This document shows, piece after piece, positions 1 through 7,891 of a stretch of 17,127 nucleotides of DNA (the stretch's first letter is position 1; the number at the start of each line of letters is the position of its first letter). The DNA lies in assembly GCA_035568375.1 (NCBI GenBank), contig DATMOG010000041.1, forward strand, positions 1 to 17,127, in the 5' to 3' direction. The translations under genes were made by a program, and so were the position numbers. Origin of the DNA: JACDET01 sp035568375 (GTDB lineage: Bacteria; Patescibacteriota; Microgenomatia; Levybacterales; UBA12049). A model generated the notes under the pieces. It worked only from the letters and a program-made list of their open reading frames with translations. It was not told the origin of the DNA and did not search any database.

Positions 1-27
1 CCGTATTTAACATAAGGCGACAGGTGC

Positions 28-42
28 TTCTTAAACAGAAGA
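28..42 (-). terminator. Weak hairpin downstream of the NUDIX gene
   Basis: A 5-bp inverted repeat (CTTCT / AGAAG) with a 5-nt loop lies just past the stop of the minus-strand NUDIX gene. No clear U tract follows it on the minus strand, so it is at best a weak terminator or an mRNA 3'-end hairpin. Confidence 0.25.
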
Positions 43-54
43 AATAATATGTTA

Positions 55-465
55 TTACAACCACCCTATCTCCTGAAAAAATGTAAGTGAGGGACGTGTC
101 AGAGAAAGTTTTTTCACTTCCGATTTTGTAAACCATTGTACTTTCACAATATCATCTGCGGCTTTGGCATCAGTCGTTTTAGGTATAACTTTGTAAACGA
201 GAAAAACATAATGAGTCATCTCACCATTCTTGTTAGGTTCATAATCTTCACTAAAACTTACCCGTTCCATTTCCGCAACTTCTAAACTTGTCTCTTCTTT
301 AAGCTCCCGCTTTACTGCATCTGCAACTGATTCATCTTCAAGATTCACTCCTCCTCCTGGAAAATGCCAGGTGTTAGGATATGGTCCGACATTATCTGGC
401 TTTCTGCCCAAGAGTATCTTTTTCTCTTTTTCAACAAGTATGGCAACTATGACTCGTGCTTTCAT
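55..465 (-). CDS. NUDIX hydrolase (MutT-like)
   Basis: A 136-aa single-domain NUDIX protein, expected to hydrolyse a nucleoside diphosphate linked to another moiety, using Mg2+ held by the NUDIX helix. The box spans about residues 39-61: G39, five residues, E45, then RELKEE at 53-58. The usual Gly after EEx is Ser here (S60). The upstream GGG and the approach WHFPGG are typical of MutT/NudG-like enzymes. The substrate cannot be read from sequence; dNTP or oxidised-NTP sanitation is possible. The ATG lies 2 nt after the stop of the upstream glycosyltransferase gene and has no Shine-Dalgarno motif, so translation is probably coupled. It is the last gene of this minus-strand run inside the window. 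Confidence 0.88.
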   Translation of the reverse strand: MKARVIVAILVEKEKKILLGRKPDNVGPYPNTWHFPGGGVNLEDESVADAVKRELKEETSLEVAEMERVSFSEDYEPNKNGEMTHYVFLVYKVIPKTTDAKAADDIVKVQWFTKSEVKKLSLTRPSLTFFQEIGWL

Positions 466-467
466 GG

Positions 468-1577
468 CTACTTTTTAAGTTTATTAGCAATAAACGCTTT
501 TATTTCATGAATAAACCGTTCTTTTGAGAAATTTTCTGCCTGTTTCTTACATATTTTTGGGTCAAATTTCATTTTTTCAAACTGATTAATAGCTGCAGTC
601 AATGATGCTACTGTAGATTCATAAAAAAAGACGCCGGTCTTACCATCAATGATAGTTTCTTTGTAGCCTCCACCATAATACGCAATCACAGGAGTACCGC
701 AAAGCATTGCTTCAACCGGAGTAATGCCAAAATCTTCATCTGTTGCGAGTGCCAAGAACGCTTTTGCACCTGAGTAAAGCGAGACTAATGCTTCATCTGA
801 AACCCGACCGAGGAACTCAATATTATTTGTTGCCTCTTCTTGAAGCTGCTTATGCCCAGTATAATAGCCTGCTGGAGCACCTGCAATTTTAAGTTTGATA
901 TCAAGCTTCTTTGCTGTTTCAACAGCCAATTCCAATCCTTTTCCTCCAACAATTCGTGCCACGATAAAATAATAATCTCGTTCTCCTACTGTTTGCTTCT
1001 TATTTACTGCTACACTAACCGGCGGATAAATCACTTTTGAATCTCTGCGGTAAAACTTCTTAATTCTTGCCTGTACTTCTTTGGAATTTGCAATAAAATA
1101 ATCAACCTTTTGTGCTGCGTTAAAATCATAAATGCGCATAAAATGACCAACGATCATGCCATAGACTTTCACTGGTAAAAACCTTTGCCATTCAACGGAT
1201 GTTTTGTAACCATACAACCAGCGTGGAGGCGTGTGACAATAGCAGATTTCAATAGTATTGTCACACTTTGTAAACCCTTTAGTCACATACCAACTAGCGG
1301 ATCCAATAACTACATCATATTTAGAGAAATCAAAACCTCCCCAAATTATGGGCGCAAGAAATCTTAATGGGCTATGAAGCCTTGTTGAAAAATATGGAAT
1401 ATAATGCACCCAAGAAGGAATGATTTTTCTATGCTTCAAACTTTCCCACGCTGGTGACCCTTTTTTGTAAAACGCTGTATAAATTGGGGCCTCAGGATAT
1501 GCTTCACAAAGCGCTTCTAACACCCGCTCGGCACCTCCATATTCTTTAATATAATCGTGAACAATGGCAACTTTCAT
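468..1577 (-). CDS. GT4-family glycosyltransferase (group 1)
   Basis: A 369-aa GT-B fold glycosyltransferase. The N-terminal half carries the GGAERV motif (residues 14-19) seen in many cell-surface polysaccharide transferases. The C-terminal nucleotide-sugar domain has VARIVGGKG (about 206-214) and the E-x7-E motif EDFGITPVE (281-289) followed by a G-TPVIA segment, the hallmark of family GT4. It probably transfers a sugar from an NDP-sugar donor at the cytoplasmic membrane during surface glycan assembly; donor and acceptor are unknown. The start lies 1 nt after the stop of the exonuclease gene. A GGAG about 10 nt upstream, inside that gene, is one of the few Shine-Dalgarno-like sites here. 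Confidence 0.9.
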   Translation of the reverse strand: MKVAIVHDYIKEYGGAERVLEALCEAYPEAPIYTAFYKKGSPAWESLKHRKIIPSWVHYIPYFSTRLHSPLRFLAPIIWGGFDFSKYDVVIGSASWYVTKGFTKCDNTIEICYCHTPPRWLYGYKTSVEWQRFLPVKVYGMIVGHFMRIYDFNAAQKVDYFIANSKEVQARIKKFYRRDSKVIYPPVSVAVNKKQTVGERDYYFIVARIVGGKGLELAVETAKKLDIKLKIAGAPAGYYTGHKQLQEEATNNIEFLGRVSDEALVSLYSGAKAFLALATDEDFGITPVEAMLCGTPVIAYYGGGYKETIIDGKTGVFFYESTVASLTAAINQFEKMKFDPKICKKQAENFSKERFIHEIKAFIANKLKK

Positions 1578-1578
1578 T

Positions 1579-2475
1579 TTAGAGCAACTCCAGTTGATCT
1601 ATTTCTTTTCCAAATACCACATCAAGACGCACAAGTAAGCTTTTAAATCCCTGTATTTCGAATGATTTTCGAAGTGCTTTGAGATCAAAATCAAAAATAC
1701 TACATTTCATGAGATTAAACTGGATTGGTGAATCAGTTACAATTGTTGCCAATTGTTTAGCAAGGGCTGCCTGTTCGGCATCAGTAGCAAGCTTCAATCC
1801 AACCTTTTCAGGAAGCAATCCAATATTCTGATAAAGTTTTTCAAAGGTGCCATGCTCCTGCAATAATTTTGACGCACTCTTTGGACCAATCCCTGTCACT
1901 CCTGGATAACCATCAGAAGCATCACCGATCAGTGCTTTGTAATCTATAAACTGCTTGGGATGTACACCGTATTTTTCTTCAACTGCTTTTTCATCAAAAA
2001 GCATTGTTTTAGTAAATCCATTCACCGGCATCAGGACTTTTACATGACTGTTCACCAGCTGGAGCATATCTCGATCCCCCGTCACAATTACAACTTCTTC
2101 ATGAAAATCATCAACAGCTTCTTTTGCAATTGTGCCTATCAAATCATCGGCCTCATACCCATCTAACTCAAAAATCTGCACTTTCATCTTCTCAAGAATC
2201 TCATGAACAATGGCAACTTGCGGAAAAAAATCATCAGCCATTTTCGGACGGTGTGCGTGATAGCCTGCGTACATACTTTGCCGAAATGTTGGCTTGCCAC
2301 GATCAAAACACACGACCAGATAATCTGGTTTTTGATCAGCGAGCACTGTCAAAAGCATGGAAAAGAATCCAAAAACTGCATTGATCATCTCACCTTTAGG
2401 ATTGGTCAAAGGTGGATAAGCGTGGTAACCGCGATGCAATATGGCATTGCCATCAATTAAAAGGAGTTTCTTCAT
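1579..2475 (-). CDS. Stand-alone 5'-3' exonuclease / flap endonuclease (PolA N-terminal-like)
   Basis: A 298-aa protein matching only the 5'-3' exonuclease domain of DNA polymerase I; no 3'-5' exonuclease or polymerase domain follows before the stop. Metal-binding motifs are in order: D8 in LLLIDGN, D58 in CFDRGKP, E108-A-D-D111 in YEADD, D134 and D136 in TGDRD, and GDASDGYPG (184-192), which leads into the helix-hairpin-helix VTGIGPKSA. The family removes RNA primers and flaps during Okazaki-fragment maturation and repair. A separate PolA polymerase may lie elsewhere. The GDASDGYPG segment differs from the common GDSSDNIPG. An extended -10 ends 6 nt before the ATG, suggesting a leaderless mRNA. 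Confidence 0.93.
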   Translation of the reverse strand: MKKLLLIDGNAILHRGYHAYPPLTNPKGEMINAVFGFFSMLLTVLADQKPDYLVVCFDRGKPTFRQSMYAGYHAHRPKMADDFFPQVAIVHEILEKMKVQIFELDGYEADDLIGTIAKEAVDDFHEEVVIVTGDRDMLQLVNSHVKVLMPVNGFTKTMLFDEKAVEEKYGVHPKQFIDYKALIGDASDGYPGVTGIGPKSASKLLQEHGTFEKLYQNIGLLPEKVGLKLATDAEQAALAKQLATIVTDSPIQFNLMKCSIFDFDLKALRKSFEIQGFKSLLVRLDVVFGKEIDQLELL

Positions 2476-2481
2476 AGAACT

Positions 2482-2490
2482 ATTCTACCA
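2482..2490 (-). promoter_or_regulatory. Extended -10 promoter of the exonuclease gene
   Basis: On the minus strand TGG precedes TAGAAT, giving an extended -10. Six nucleotides separate it from the ATG, so transcription would start at or next to the start codon. No good -35 hexamer is visible. Confidence 0.45.
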
Positions 2491-2494
2491 CAGA

Positions 2495-2515
2495 CTAGGA
2501 CTCATCCCATCCTAG
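2495..2515. repeat. Hairpin overlapping the HAD stop codon
   Basis: A 6-bp inverted repeat, CTAGGA / TCCTAG, with a 9-nt loop spans the stop codon of the HAD gene and lies just upstream of the exonuclease promoter. It has no U tract. It could terminate or attenuate read-through, or protect the mRNA 3' end. Confidence 0.35.
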
Positions 2516-3371
2516 GGGCACCAATAATATGCTTCTTTTTATTTACCGCTATTTCAAGGCCAATACCTAGAATTGTTTCTTCCAAAACCTTTCGCATATC
2601 AGATCCATTCCCATAATTCGCAGTATAAGGTCCCACGGTGAGCCTCTTTCCTCGTGCCAGTTCATATCCCTTCTTAAAAGATGCTGCTGGAGAGGAAACT
2701 CCAATCCCTGTGCCGCCATATTGAATAATTGCAGATAGGCAAGGAATATCACTTGGTCCATCACCAATATAAACCATCTGAGAGAATGGCACACGACGTT
2801 CAGATTGCAATATAGCATCATTAATACTATAAGGATTTGAACGTGATTCTTTCACATGTATTCCTTTATTAATGCCATAGAGATATCGAGTTTTTTCAGT
2901 AAATGAAATTACGGACTTAATACCTGTTACCATATTTTTATTGTCATAGGCAAAATTGCAACCAAAAATACCATTCATATACAGTGCTATGCTGCTCCCT
3001 CTAATCATTTCCTCAAGACCACCACTGATGATATAAAACTCAAGCATTATACGTGCATCATGCAAGTCAGGGTTTTTGGTGACATAAGCTTGCAATTCAT
3101 CAAACGCATTTGGAAGACCTGGAAAAAGCAGAAGTTTGCTACCAAGTGACTGTAATGTCTTTTGAGATAGGTCAATCTTCCCTTCACCGGCATATTCGAT
3201 TAACAAATGCATATAGGCAAGGGGCGGATCCCATCCCTCTATCACCATTTTGTCAATAGTTGACCAGAATTGTCGAGGAGCAACATTCTGGGCAGTTAAC
3301 AATGAAGAAATCGTATCAGGACCAAGCGTCCCGTCAAAATCAAAAATAATTGCTATGACTGACTCATTCAT
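2502..3371 (-). CDS. HAD-superfamily hydrolase (phosphatase-like)
   Basis: A 289-aa haloacid dehalogenase-fold protein. Motif I is DFDGTL with nucleophile D11 and acid/base D13; motif II is S116 in the segment IISGGLEE; motif IV is GDGPSD (203-208), which binds Mg2+. A lysine near 160-169 (TEK or INKG) would be motif III. The SGG motif and GDG-SD pattern resemble phosphoserine-phosphatase-like members, but a long cap insert (about residues 20-105) and an atypical C-terminus prevent a substrate call. The start is supported by an extended -10 (TGC then TACACT) ending 7 nt upstream of the ATG. It stands apart from ftsH by 132 bp, so it is probably its own transcription unit. Confidence 0.85.
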   Translation of the reverse strand: MNESVIAIIFDFDGTLGPDTISSLLTAQNVAPRQFWSTIDKMVIEGWDPPLAYMHLLIEYAGEGKIDLSQKTLQSLGSKLLLFPGLPNAFDELQAYVTKNPDLHDARIMLEFYIISGGLEEMIRGSSIALYMNGIFGCNFAYDNKNMVTGIKSVISFTEKTRYLYGINKGIHVKESRSNPYSINDAILQSERRVPFSQMVYIGDGPSDIPCLSAIIQYGGTGIGVSSPAASFKKGYELARGKRLTVGPYTANYGNGSDMRKVLEETILGIGLEIAVNKKKHIIGAPRMG

Positions 3372-3378
3372 TATCCAC

Positions 3379-3387
3379 AGTGTAGCA
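3379..3387 (-). promoter_or_regulatory. Extended -10 promoter of the HAD gene
   Basis: On the minus strand TGC is followed by TACACT, and then 7 nt to the ATG. The predicted start site falls on or beside the start codon. The -35 region is weak. Confidence 0.45.
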
Positions 3388-3503
3388 TGAGAATAGCAAA
3401 TTGGCTACAAGAAATTAAGCTTCTTTCAGAGGATTAGATATTGTCCTTTCTTCTGAGGCTTTGAAAAACAAAAAAGTTCAATTCCAGACTATAAAAGGCA
3501 ATA

Positions 3504-5369
3504 TTATGATGATTTAGCTTTCACTGTGGCAAGAGCTTTTTTAGGTCCGATCAAGCGAATGAAGTCGTCAGAATCAATCGTTTCTTTCTTAAGCAATTCT
3601 TCTGCAATGGTATCAAGTTTAGAGCGAAGTCGTGTTAAAATTTTTGTTGCCTGTGAGTATGCTTCATCCGAAATTCTCTTTACTTGTGCATCAATTTTTG
3701 CTGCCATTTCAGGTGAAATTTCACTTTGTTCATAAATACTCTTCTCTCCATCAAGATTGATCGGACCAAGTTCACTCATGCCGAATTTTGTCACCATTGC
3801 CCGTGCAACTTGCGAAGCCTTTTCAATATCATTAGAAGCACCAGTAGTAACATCATCAAAAACTAGATCCTCTGCTGCCCGTCCACCCATCATCATCGCA
3901 ATTTGCTCAAGCAAACTTTGTTTTGTCTCATGAACTCTGTCAATTGGTTCAGTCATTGTATGCCCAAGAGACATACCTCGTGAAACAATTGAAATACGAT
4001 GAATTGGATCAATGTGAGGCATTTCCCATCCGACCAATGCGTGTCCGGCCTCGTGATAGGCAGTCATACGACGATCTTGATCTGTTTGCAGTCGTTTCTT
4101 TTCAGGGCCAAGCTTGACACGGGTAGCCGATTCTTCAAGATCTGACATATCAATTGCCTTTTTATTCAATCGTGCAGCAAGAATTGCAGCCTCATTGAGC
4201 ATGTTTTCAAGATCTGCTCCTGAGAAACCAACTGTTCTCTTAGCAACTTTCTCCCAATCCACTTTCGGTTCAAATGGTTTACCTTTTGCATGAATAGCTA
4301 AAATTGCTTTTCTTCCTTCAACATCAGGAAGATCAAGCATTACTCGACGGTCAAAACGCCCCGGACGGACAAGAGCCGGATCCAACACATCAGGTCTATT
4401 AGTCGCTGCAATGACCACCACGTTCTCGTTAGGAGTAAAACCATCCATCTCTACCAGAATTTGGTTTAATGTCTGTTCTCGCTCATCGTGACCTCCCATA
4501 ATGCCCATACCACGCTGTCTCCCGATAGCATCAACTTCATCTATAAAAATAATGGCAGGTTGTGCTTTCTTCGCCGTATTAAACAAGTCACGGACACGTG
4601 ATGCACCAACACCTACCAGCATTTCCATAAATTCAGATCCAGCCATTGAAAAAAAAGCAACATTTGCTTCACCCGCAGTAGCGCGAGCCAATAAAGTCTT
4701 TCCAGTTCCTGCAGGTCCTACCATCAATACACCCTTTGGTGTACGAGCACCCATCACACGATATTTCACGGGATTCTTTAAGAAATCAACAATTTCAGTT
4801 AATTCCTGTTTTGCTTCGTCAACTCCTGCAACGTTAGCAAACGTTACTTTAGAATTGTCGCGGTTGAAGAGCTTGGCACGTGATTGACCAAATGAAAAAA
4901 TACTTTCCTGCGTGCCTCGTGCCTGCCGAAAAATAAAATAAAAGAAACCGATCATCAACAAGACTGGTAATAATGCAGAGGCAATATTAATCCAGTTTGC
5001 AACACTTGATTCATCTTTTACGGTAACATTGGTATTTGATAATGAAACACCGGCATCCTTAAAAAGTGTATAGACGTCAGCGTTCTGTTCTTTATCTGCC
5101 TGAATTTTACTACCGTTCTTCTCGGTAACAATCACTTTACTGGCAGTTACCTCAATCTGTGATACCTTGCCGCTTTTAACCTCATTAATTACTGTAGAAA
5201 TTGGAACTGTTTGAATATTTTCGTAAGGGCTTGTAAATGCTGTGAAGAAAAAGAGAGCAAAAACAATAAGCAAAATATATAACAATAAGTTCTTCCAAGA
5301 AAACTTTTGCTTAAATTTTATTACTCTTTTTTTTGAATCAGCCTGCAGTTTTTTACCATTAGTAGCCAT
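3504..5369 (-). CDS. ftsH: ATP-dependent zinc metalloprotease FtsH
   Basis: A 621-aa membrane AAA+ protease that extracts and degrades membrane and short-lived cytosolic proteins. Layout: basic N-terminus, membrane segment about 28-45, extracytoplasmic domain about 46-130, second membrane segment about 131-147, AAA+ domain and peptidase domain. Visible motifs: Walker A GPAGTGKT (218-225; Ala where Pro is usual), Walker B IIFIDE (273-278), the second region of homology around TNRPDVLDPALVRPGRFDR, zinc site HEAGH (439-443), and third ligand D514 in ASND. The pore-loop Phe of the usual MFVGVGA is Leu (L251). Length is normal for the family. An extended -10 (TGG then TATACT) ends 12 nt before the ATG, so the leader is only a few nucleotides. 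Confidence 0.98.
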   Translation of the reverse strand: MATNGKKLQADSKKRVIKFKQKFSWKNLLLYILLIVFALFFFTAFTSPYENIQTVPISTVINEVKSGKVSQIEVTASKVIVTEKNGSKIQADKEQNADVYTLFKDAGVSLSNTNVTVKDESSVANWINIASALLPVLLMIGFFYFIFRQARGTQESIFSFGQSRAKLFNRDNSKVTFANVAGVDEAKQELTEIVDFLKNPVKYRVMGARTPKGVLMVGPAGTGKTLLARATAGEANVAFFSMAGSEFMEMLVGVGASRVRDLFNTAKKAQPAIIFIDEVDAIGRQRGMGIMGGHDEREQTLNQILVEMDGFTPNENVVVIAATNRPDVLDPALVRPGRFDRRVMLDLPDVEGRKAILAIHAKGKPFEPKVDWEKVAKRTVGFSGADLENMLNEAAILAARLNKKAIDMSDLEESATRVKLGPEKKRLQTDQDRRMTAYHEAGHALVGWEMPHIDPIHRISIVSRGMSLGHTMTEPIDRVHETKQSLLEQIAMMMGGRAAEDLVFDDVTTGASNDIEKASQVARAMVTKFGMSELGPINLDGEKSIYEQSEISPEMAAKIDAQVKRISDEAYSQATKILTRLRSKLDTIAEELLKKETIDSDDFIRLIGPKKALATVKAKSS

Positions 5370-5381
5370 AAAATCCGTGTC

Positions 5382-5390
5382 AGTATACCA
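5382..5390 (-). promoter_or_regulatory. Extended -10 promoter of ftsH
   Basis: In the murD-ftsH gap, minus-strand TGG precedes TATACT; 12 nt separate it from the ftsH ATG. The expected leader is about 5-6 nt, with no room for a Shine-Dalgarno site. No convincing -35 at 17 nt. Confidence 0.5.
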
Positions 5391-5402
5391 TAAAAATCAA
5401 GG

Positions 5403-6776
5403 CTATGCCAGTGCCAAAACTTCTTTTTTAAACTGCTCACCGCGGTCTTTATAAGATTTGAACATACCAAAACTCGCACATGCTGGAGAAAGCAAGATAA
5501 CATCACCTCTTTGAGCTATTTTTACACTCGCTTGAAGGACTTGATGCATCGTTGTGGCTCCTTCAATTACTAAAATTTGCGAGGTGAGCCTACCAAGATG
5601 GTATTTTATTTCCTCCCATTCATTGCCAATTCCAATAATAGCTTTTATTGAATCGGATTCACGAATTACTTTTCCTAATTCAATAAAATCACTCCCTTTG
5701 CTTGAACCGCCAAGAATGAGAATTTTTGGCTGATCAAAGGATCCAATCGCCGCAATTGCTGTTTCAGGAGTTGTTGAAAAAGAATCATCATAGTACTTTA
5801 CTCCATTAATTTCAGCAACCAATTCCAATCGATGAGGTAAACCTACAAACTCTTTGAGTATTTTTACGATGTGATTGGTACTCACACCTGCTAATCGAGC
5901 TGCCATGACAGCTGCACACACATTTTCAAGATTATGCTTACCAGGTAACGCAATTTCTGAAGTCTTTATAATTTCATCATCATTACTGTTTTTTCTAACA
6001 AAAATTTTTCCATAGAGTGCATAACACCCATTTTCCGTCTCCCGCTCACTTGAGATGTAAAAGACCTTACTATTTGTCTCGACATCTGACTCATTACTCG
6101 CAGGATAATCACGATTGACTATAGCAAAATCATCTTGAGTTTGAAAACGCAACAGATTTCTCTTGGCATCCACATATTCTGCATGATCCGAATGATGGTC
6201 AAGATGCTCACTCGTCACCATCAGCATGACACCAATATGTGGGCTTCTTGTTAAATCCTGTAATTGGAAACTTGACAGCTCAAGAACAACTATTGATGAG
6301 GGCTGTAGTTTATCAAGAAAGGCAAAAGGGGGAATTCCAATATTGCCTCCAAGATAAGCATCTTTACCAGCTTCCTTGAGCATCTCATAAATCAAAGTTG
6401 CAGTTGTTCCTTTCCCTTTCGTACCCGTGATACCAATAATAGGGCATGGACAAAGATCAAAAAATATTTTAGTTTGTGAAGTTACCACAATTCCCTGATG
6501 TTGGGCAACCAACAATTCCGGTAATGTTCGTCTGACTCCAGGACTTCGGATAATAATGTCATAATCAGTAAGATTTTCCAGATACTTTTTACCAAAAATA
6601 AACTCAGCTTCCAACTCTTCTGCTTGTGTAACTAAGTTGTGATCAAGACTATCTTTTTGCTTTCTATCCAAGATCCAAACAGATGCGCCGTTTTTTTTCA
6701 AAAACAACAGTGATGATAATCCTTCAACACCAAAACCCAGAATTGCTACTTTTTTATTACGCCAATCAATTTTCAT
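5403..6776 (-). CDS. murD: UDP-N-acetylmuramoyl-L-alanine--D-glutamate ligase MurD
   Basis: A 457-aa Mur ligase that adds D-glutamate to UDP-MurNAc-L-Ala in the cytoplasm, using ATP. Features in order: an N-terminal Rossmann-like UDP-binding region with GFGVEGLSS (14-22), ATP loop GTKGKGTT (118-125), the conserved ELSSFQL segment, the carbamylated lysine region DAKRNLL (K205), HNLENVCAA, the HRLE segment, DDSFSTTP, and the C-terminal LSPACASFGMFKSYKDRG block that is specific to MurD among Mur ligases. Length is typical. Its start overlaps the end of murI by 11 nt, so the D-Glu supplier and the D-Glu user are translated from one message. No Shine-Dalgarno motif precedes the ATG. Confidence 0.97.
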   Translation of the reverse strand: MKIDWRNKKVAILGFGVEGLSSLLFLKKNGASVWILDRKQKDSLDHNLVTQAEELEAEFIFGKKYLENLTDYDIIIRSPGVRRTLPELLVAQHQGIVVTSQTKIFFDLCPCPIIGITGTKGKGTTATLIYEMLKEAGKDAYLGGNIGIPPFAFLDKLQPSSIVVLELSSFQLQDLTRSPHIGVMLMVTSEHLDHHSDHAEYVDAKRNLLRFQTQDDFAIVNRDYPASNESDVETNSKVFYISSERETENGCYALYGKIFVRKNSNDDEIIKTSEIALPGKHNLENVCAAVMAARLAGVSTNHIVKILKEFVGLPHRLELVAEINGVKYYDDSFSTTPETAIAAIGSFDQPKILILGGSSKGSDFIELGKVIRESDSIKAIIGIGNEWEEIKYHLGRLTSQILVIEGATTMHQVLQASVKIAQRGDVILLSPACASFGMFKSYKDRGEQFKKEVLALA

Positions 6777-7572
6777 TATTCAGTAATATTTTATGCACAG
6801 CTAAACGCTGTCCTTCTATTGTACGTTGTGCTAGATTTTTTGCAATATTCACATTACCGGTCGTATATATACTAACTGATCCATCCTTTTGCAAGGATAA
6901 GATACCGTTGTGCTCTAATACTCGTTTTAGCTGTTGGGCAATTGCTCCACCAGAATTCAATAACTGCACTTTGTGCCCGAGAATCGCTTGCATCTGTTTT
7001 TCCAAAAAGGGGAAATGTGTACAGCCAAGAACTAATGCATCAATATTCTCTTTTTGAAACTGAACTAATATCTTTTGCAAATTGGTTGTCATTTCTGTGC
7101 TTTCTATCTTCCCCTGTTCTATCAAAGGAACCAGTGAATCAGTACCATAATTAAATACTATACAACCATTCGCAATTGTTTCAATCAACTCTTTTTGGTA
7201 ATCACTTTGTGCAGTCCGAGTTGTTGATAAAATCCCTATGCGTTTACTCTTTGAAACCTCAACTGCTGTTTTAATAACCGGCACCGTCGCGATAATAGGA
7301 ATCTGAGGATAATCGCTGCGGAGCATATCCAAACATGTTACAGAAATTGTATTACACGCTATAACAATAAGCTTTACTTCTTTCTGCAAGAGAAACTCAA
7401 CTAATTTTTTTGAAAGATAATAAATTTCATCGGGAGACTTTGCACCATATGGGGTGTTTTTTGAATCGCCGATATACATGATACATTCTTGCGGTAACGC
7501 ACAGAGAACCGTTTGCAAAACTGTCAGGCCACCTACGCCACTATCAAGAATACCAATTGGATAATTATTCAT
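6766..7572 (-). CDS. murI: Glutamate racemase MurI
   Basis: A 268-aa cofactor-independent racemase converting L-glutamate to D-glutamate for peptidoglycan. The N-terminal GILDSGVGGLTVL motif contains D10 and S11. The two catalytic cysteines are C73 in ACNTISVT and C184 in GCTHFPFLEKQM, and the PYGAKS substrate segment is at 41-46. Length fits the family. It overlaps murD by 11 nt, and the elongator tRNA-Met gene ends 37 nt upstream on the same strand. A TATATT hexamer ending 8 nt before the ATG may provide its own near-leaderless promoter; otherwise it is transcribed from the tRNA promoter. Confidence 0.97.
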   Translation of the reverse strand: MNNYPIGILDSGVGGLTVLQTVLCALPQECIMYIGDSKNTPYGAKSPDEIYYLSKKLVEFLLQKEVKLIVIACNTISVTCLDMLRSDYPQIPIIATVPVIKTAVEVSKSKRIGILSTTRTAQSDYQKELIETIANGCIVFNYGTDSLVPLIEQGKIESTEMTTNLQKILVQFQKENIDALVLGCTHFPFLEKQMQAILGHKVQLLNSGGAIAQQLKRVLEHNGILSLQKDGSVSIYTTGNVNIAKNLAQRTIEGQRLAVHKILLNNEN

Positions 7573-7609
7573 AAAGAGGAAATATACTTTTAACTTTACA
7601 TTTTATATG

Positions 7610-7681
7610 TGCCAACGACAGGGATCGAACCTGTGACCGATCGCTTATGAAACGATTGCTCTACCACTGAGCTACGTTGGC
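7610..7681 (-). tRNA. tRNA-Met (anticodon CAT), elongator type
   Basis: A full 72-nt cloverleaf on the minus strand. The acceptor stem GCCAACG / CGTTGGC has 7 pairs; the D arm carries the usual GCTCAGTGGTAGAGC. The anticodon stem ATCGT / GCGAT closes the loop TTCATAA, giving anticodon CAT. The variable loop is CGGTC, the T stem ACAGG / CCTGT, and the T loop TTCGATC. The closed G1:C72 pair argues for elongator Met rather than initiator. A lysidine-modified tRNA-Ile(CAT) cannot be excluded by anticodon alone, but the body resembles bacterial elongator Met. No CCA is encoded; the sequence after A73 is CAT. Confidence 0.95.
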
Positions 7682-7716
7682 CCATGCTTTTGGCTAATCC
7701 TTCAATTAACCCTATG

Positions 7717-7725
7717 ATTTTACCA
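7717..7725 (-). promoter_or_regulatory. Extended -10 promoter of tRNA-Met
   Basis: On the minus strand TGG precedes TAAAAT, about 35 nt upstream of the tRNA 5' end. A short 5' leader would be removed by RNase P. No strong -35 is seen. Confidence 0.35.
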
Positions 7726-7765
7726 TAAAAACAAAAAAACTGCTTAATTTTAACTAACAACGTAC

Positions 7766-7782
7766 TATGGTTAACAACCATA
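7766..7782. promoter_or_regulatory. Palindrome between the divergent tRNA genes
   Basis: A perfect 7-bp inverted repeat, TATGGTT and AACCATA, separated by AAC, sits between the divergent promoters of the two CAT tRNA genes. It has the geometry of a dimeric protein-binding site. No regulator can be assigned. Confidence 0.35.
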
Positions 7783-7853
7783 TCATATACTCTTTATTCA
7801 AAATTTTCTTAAAACTTATTTTGTAAATTGTTAAGGATATCAGGCTCATTTTA

Positions 7854-7882
7854 TTGACTACCAAACCTAGTTCTGCTAATAT
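7854..7882 (+). promoter_or_regulatory. Strong promoter of the intron-containing tRNA
   Basis: TTGACT (7854-7859), a 17-nt spacer ending in TGC, and TAATAT (7877-7882) form a near-consensus extended -10 promoter. Transcription should start around 7889-7891, at or within a few bases of the tRNA 5' end at 7892. Confidence 0.8.
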
Positions 7883-7891
7883 ACACATATA

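Noticed and set aside
4501..4887. 128-aa plus-strand ORF inside ftsH
   Set aside because: It lies antisense to the conserved AAA+ core of ftsH and shows no motif of its own.
6683..7057. 124-aa plus-strand ORF across the murD-murI junction
   Set aside because: Antisense to two confidently identified genes; Cys- and Phe-rich composition typical of shadow frames.
7596..7781. 61-aa minus-strand ORF over the tRNA-Met
   Set aside because: The whole centre is a tRNA cloverleaf; the translated 'protein' is tRNA sequence.
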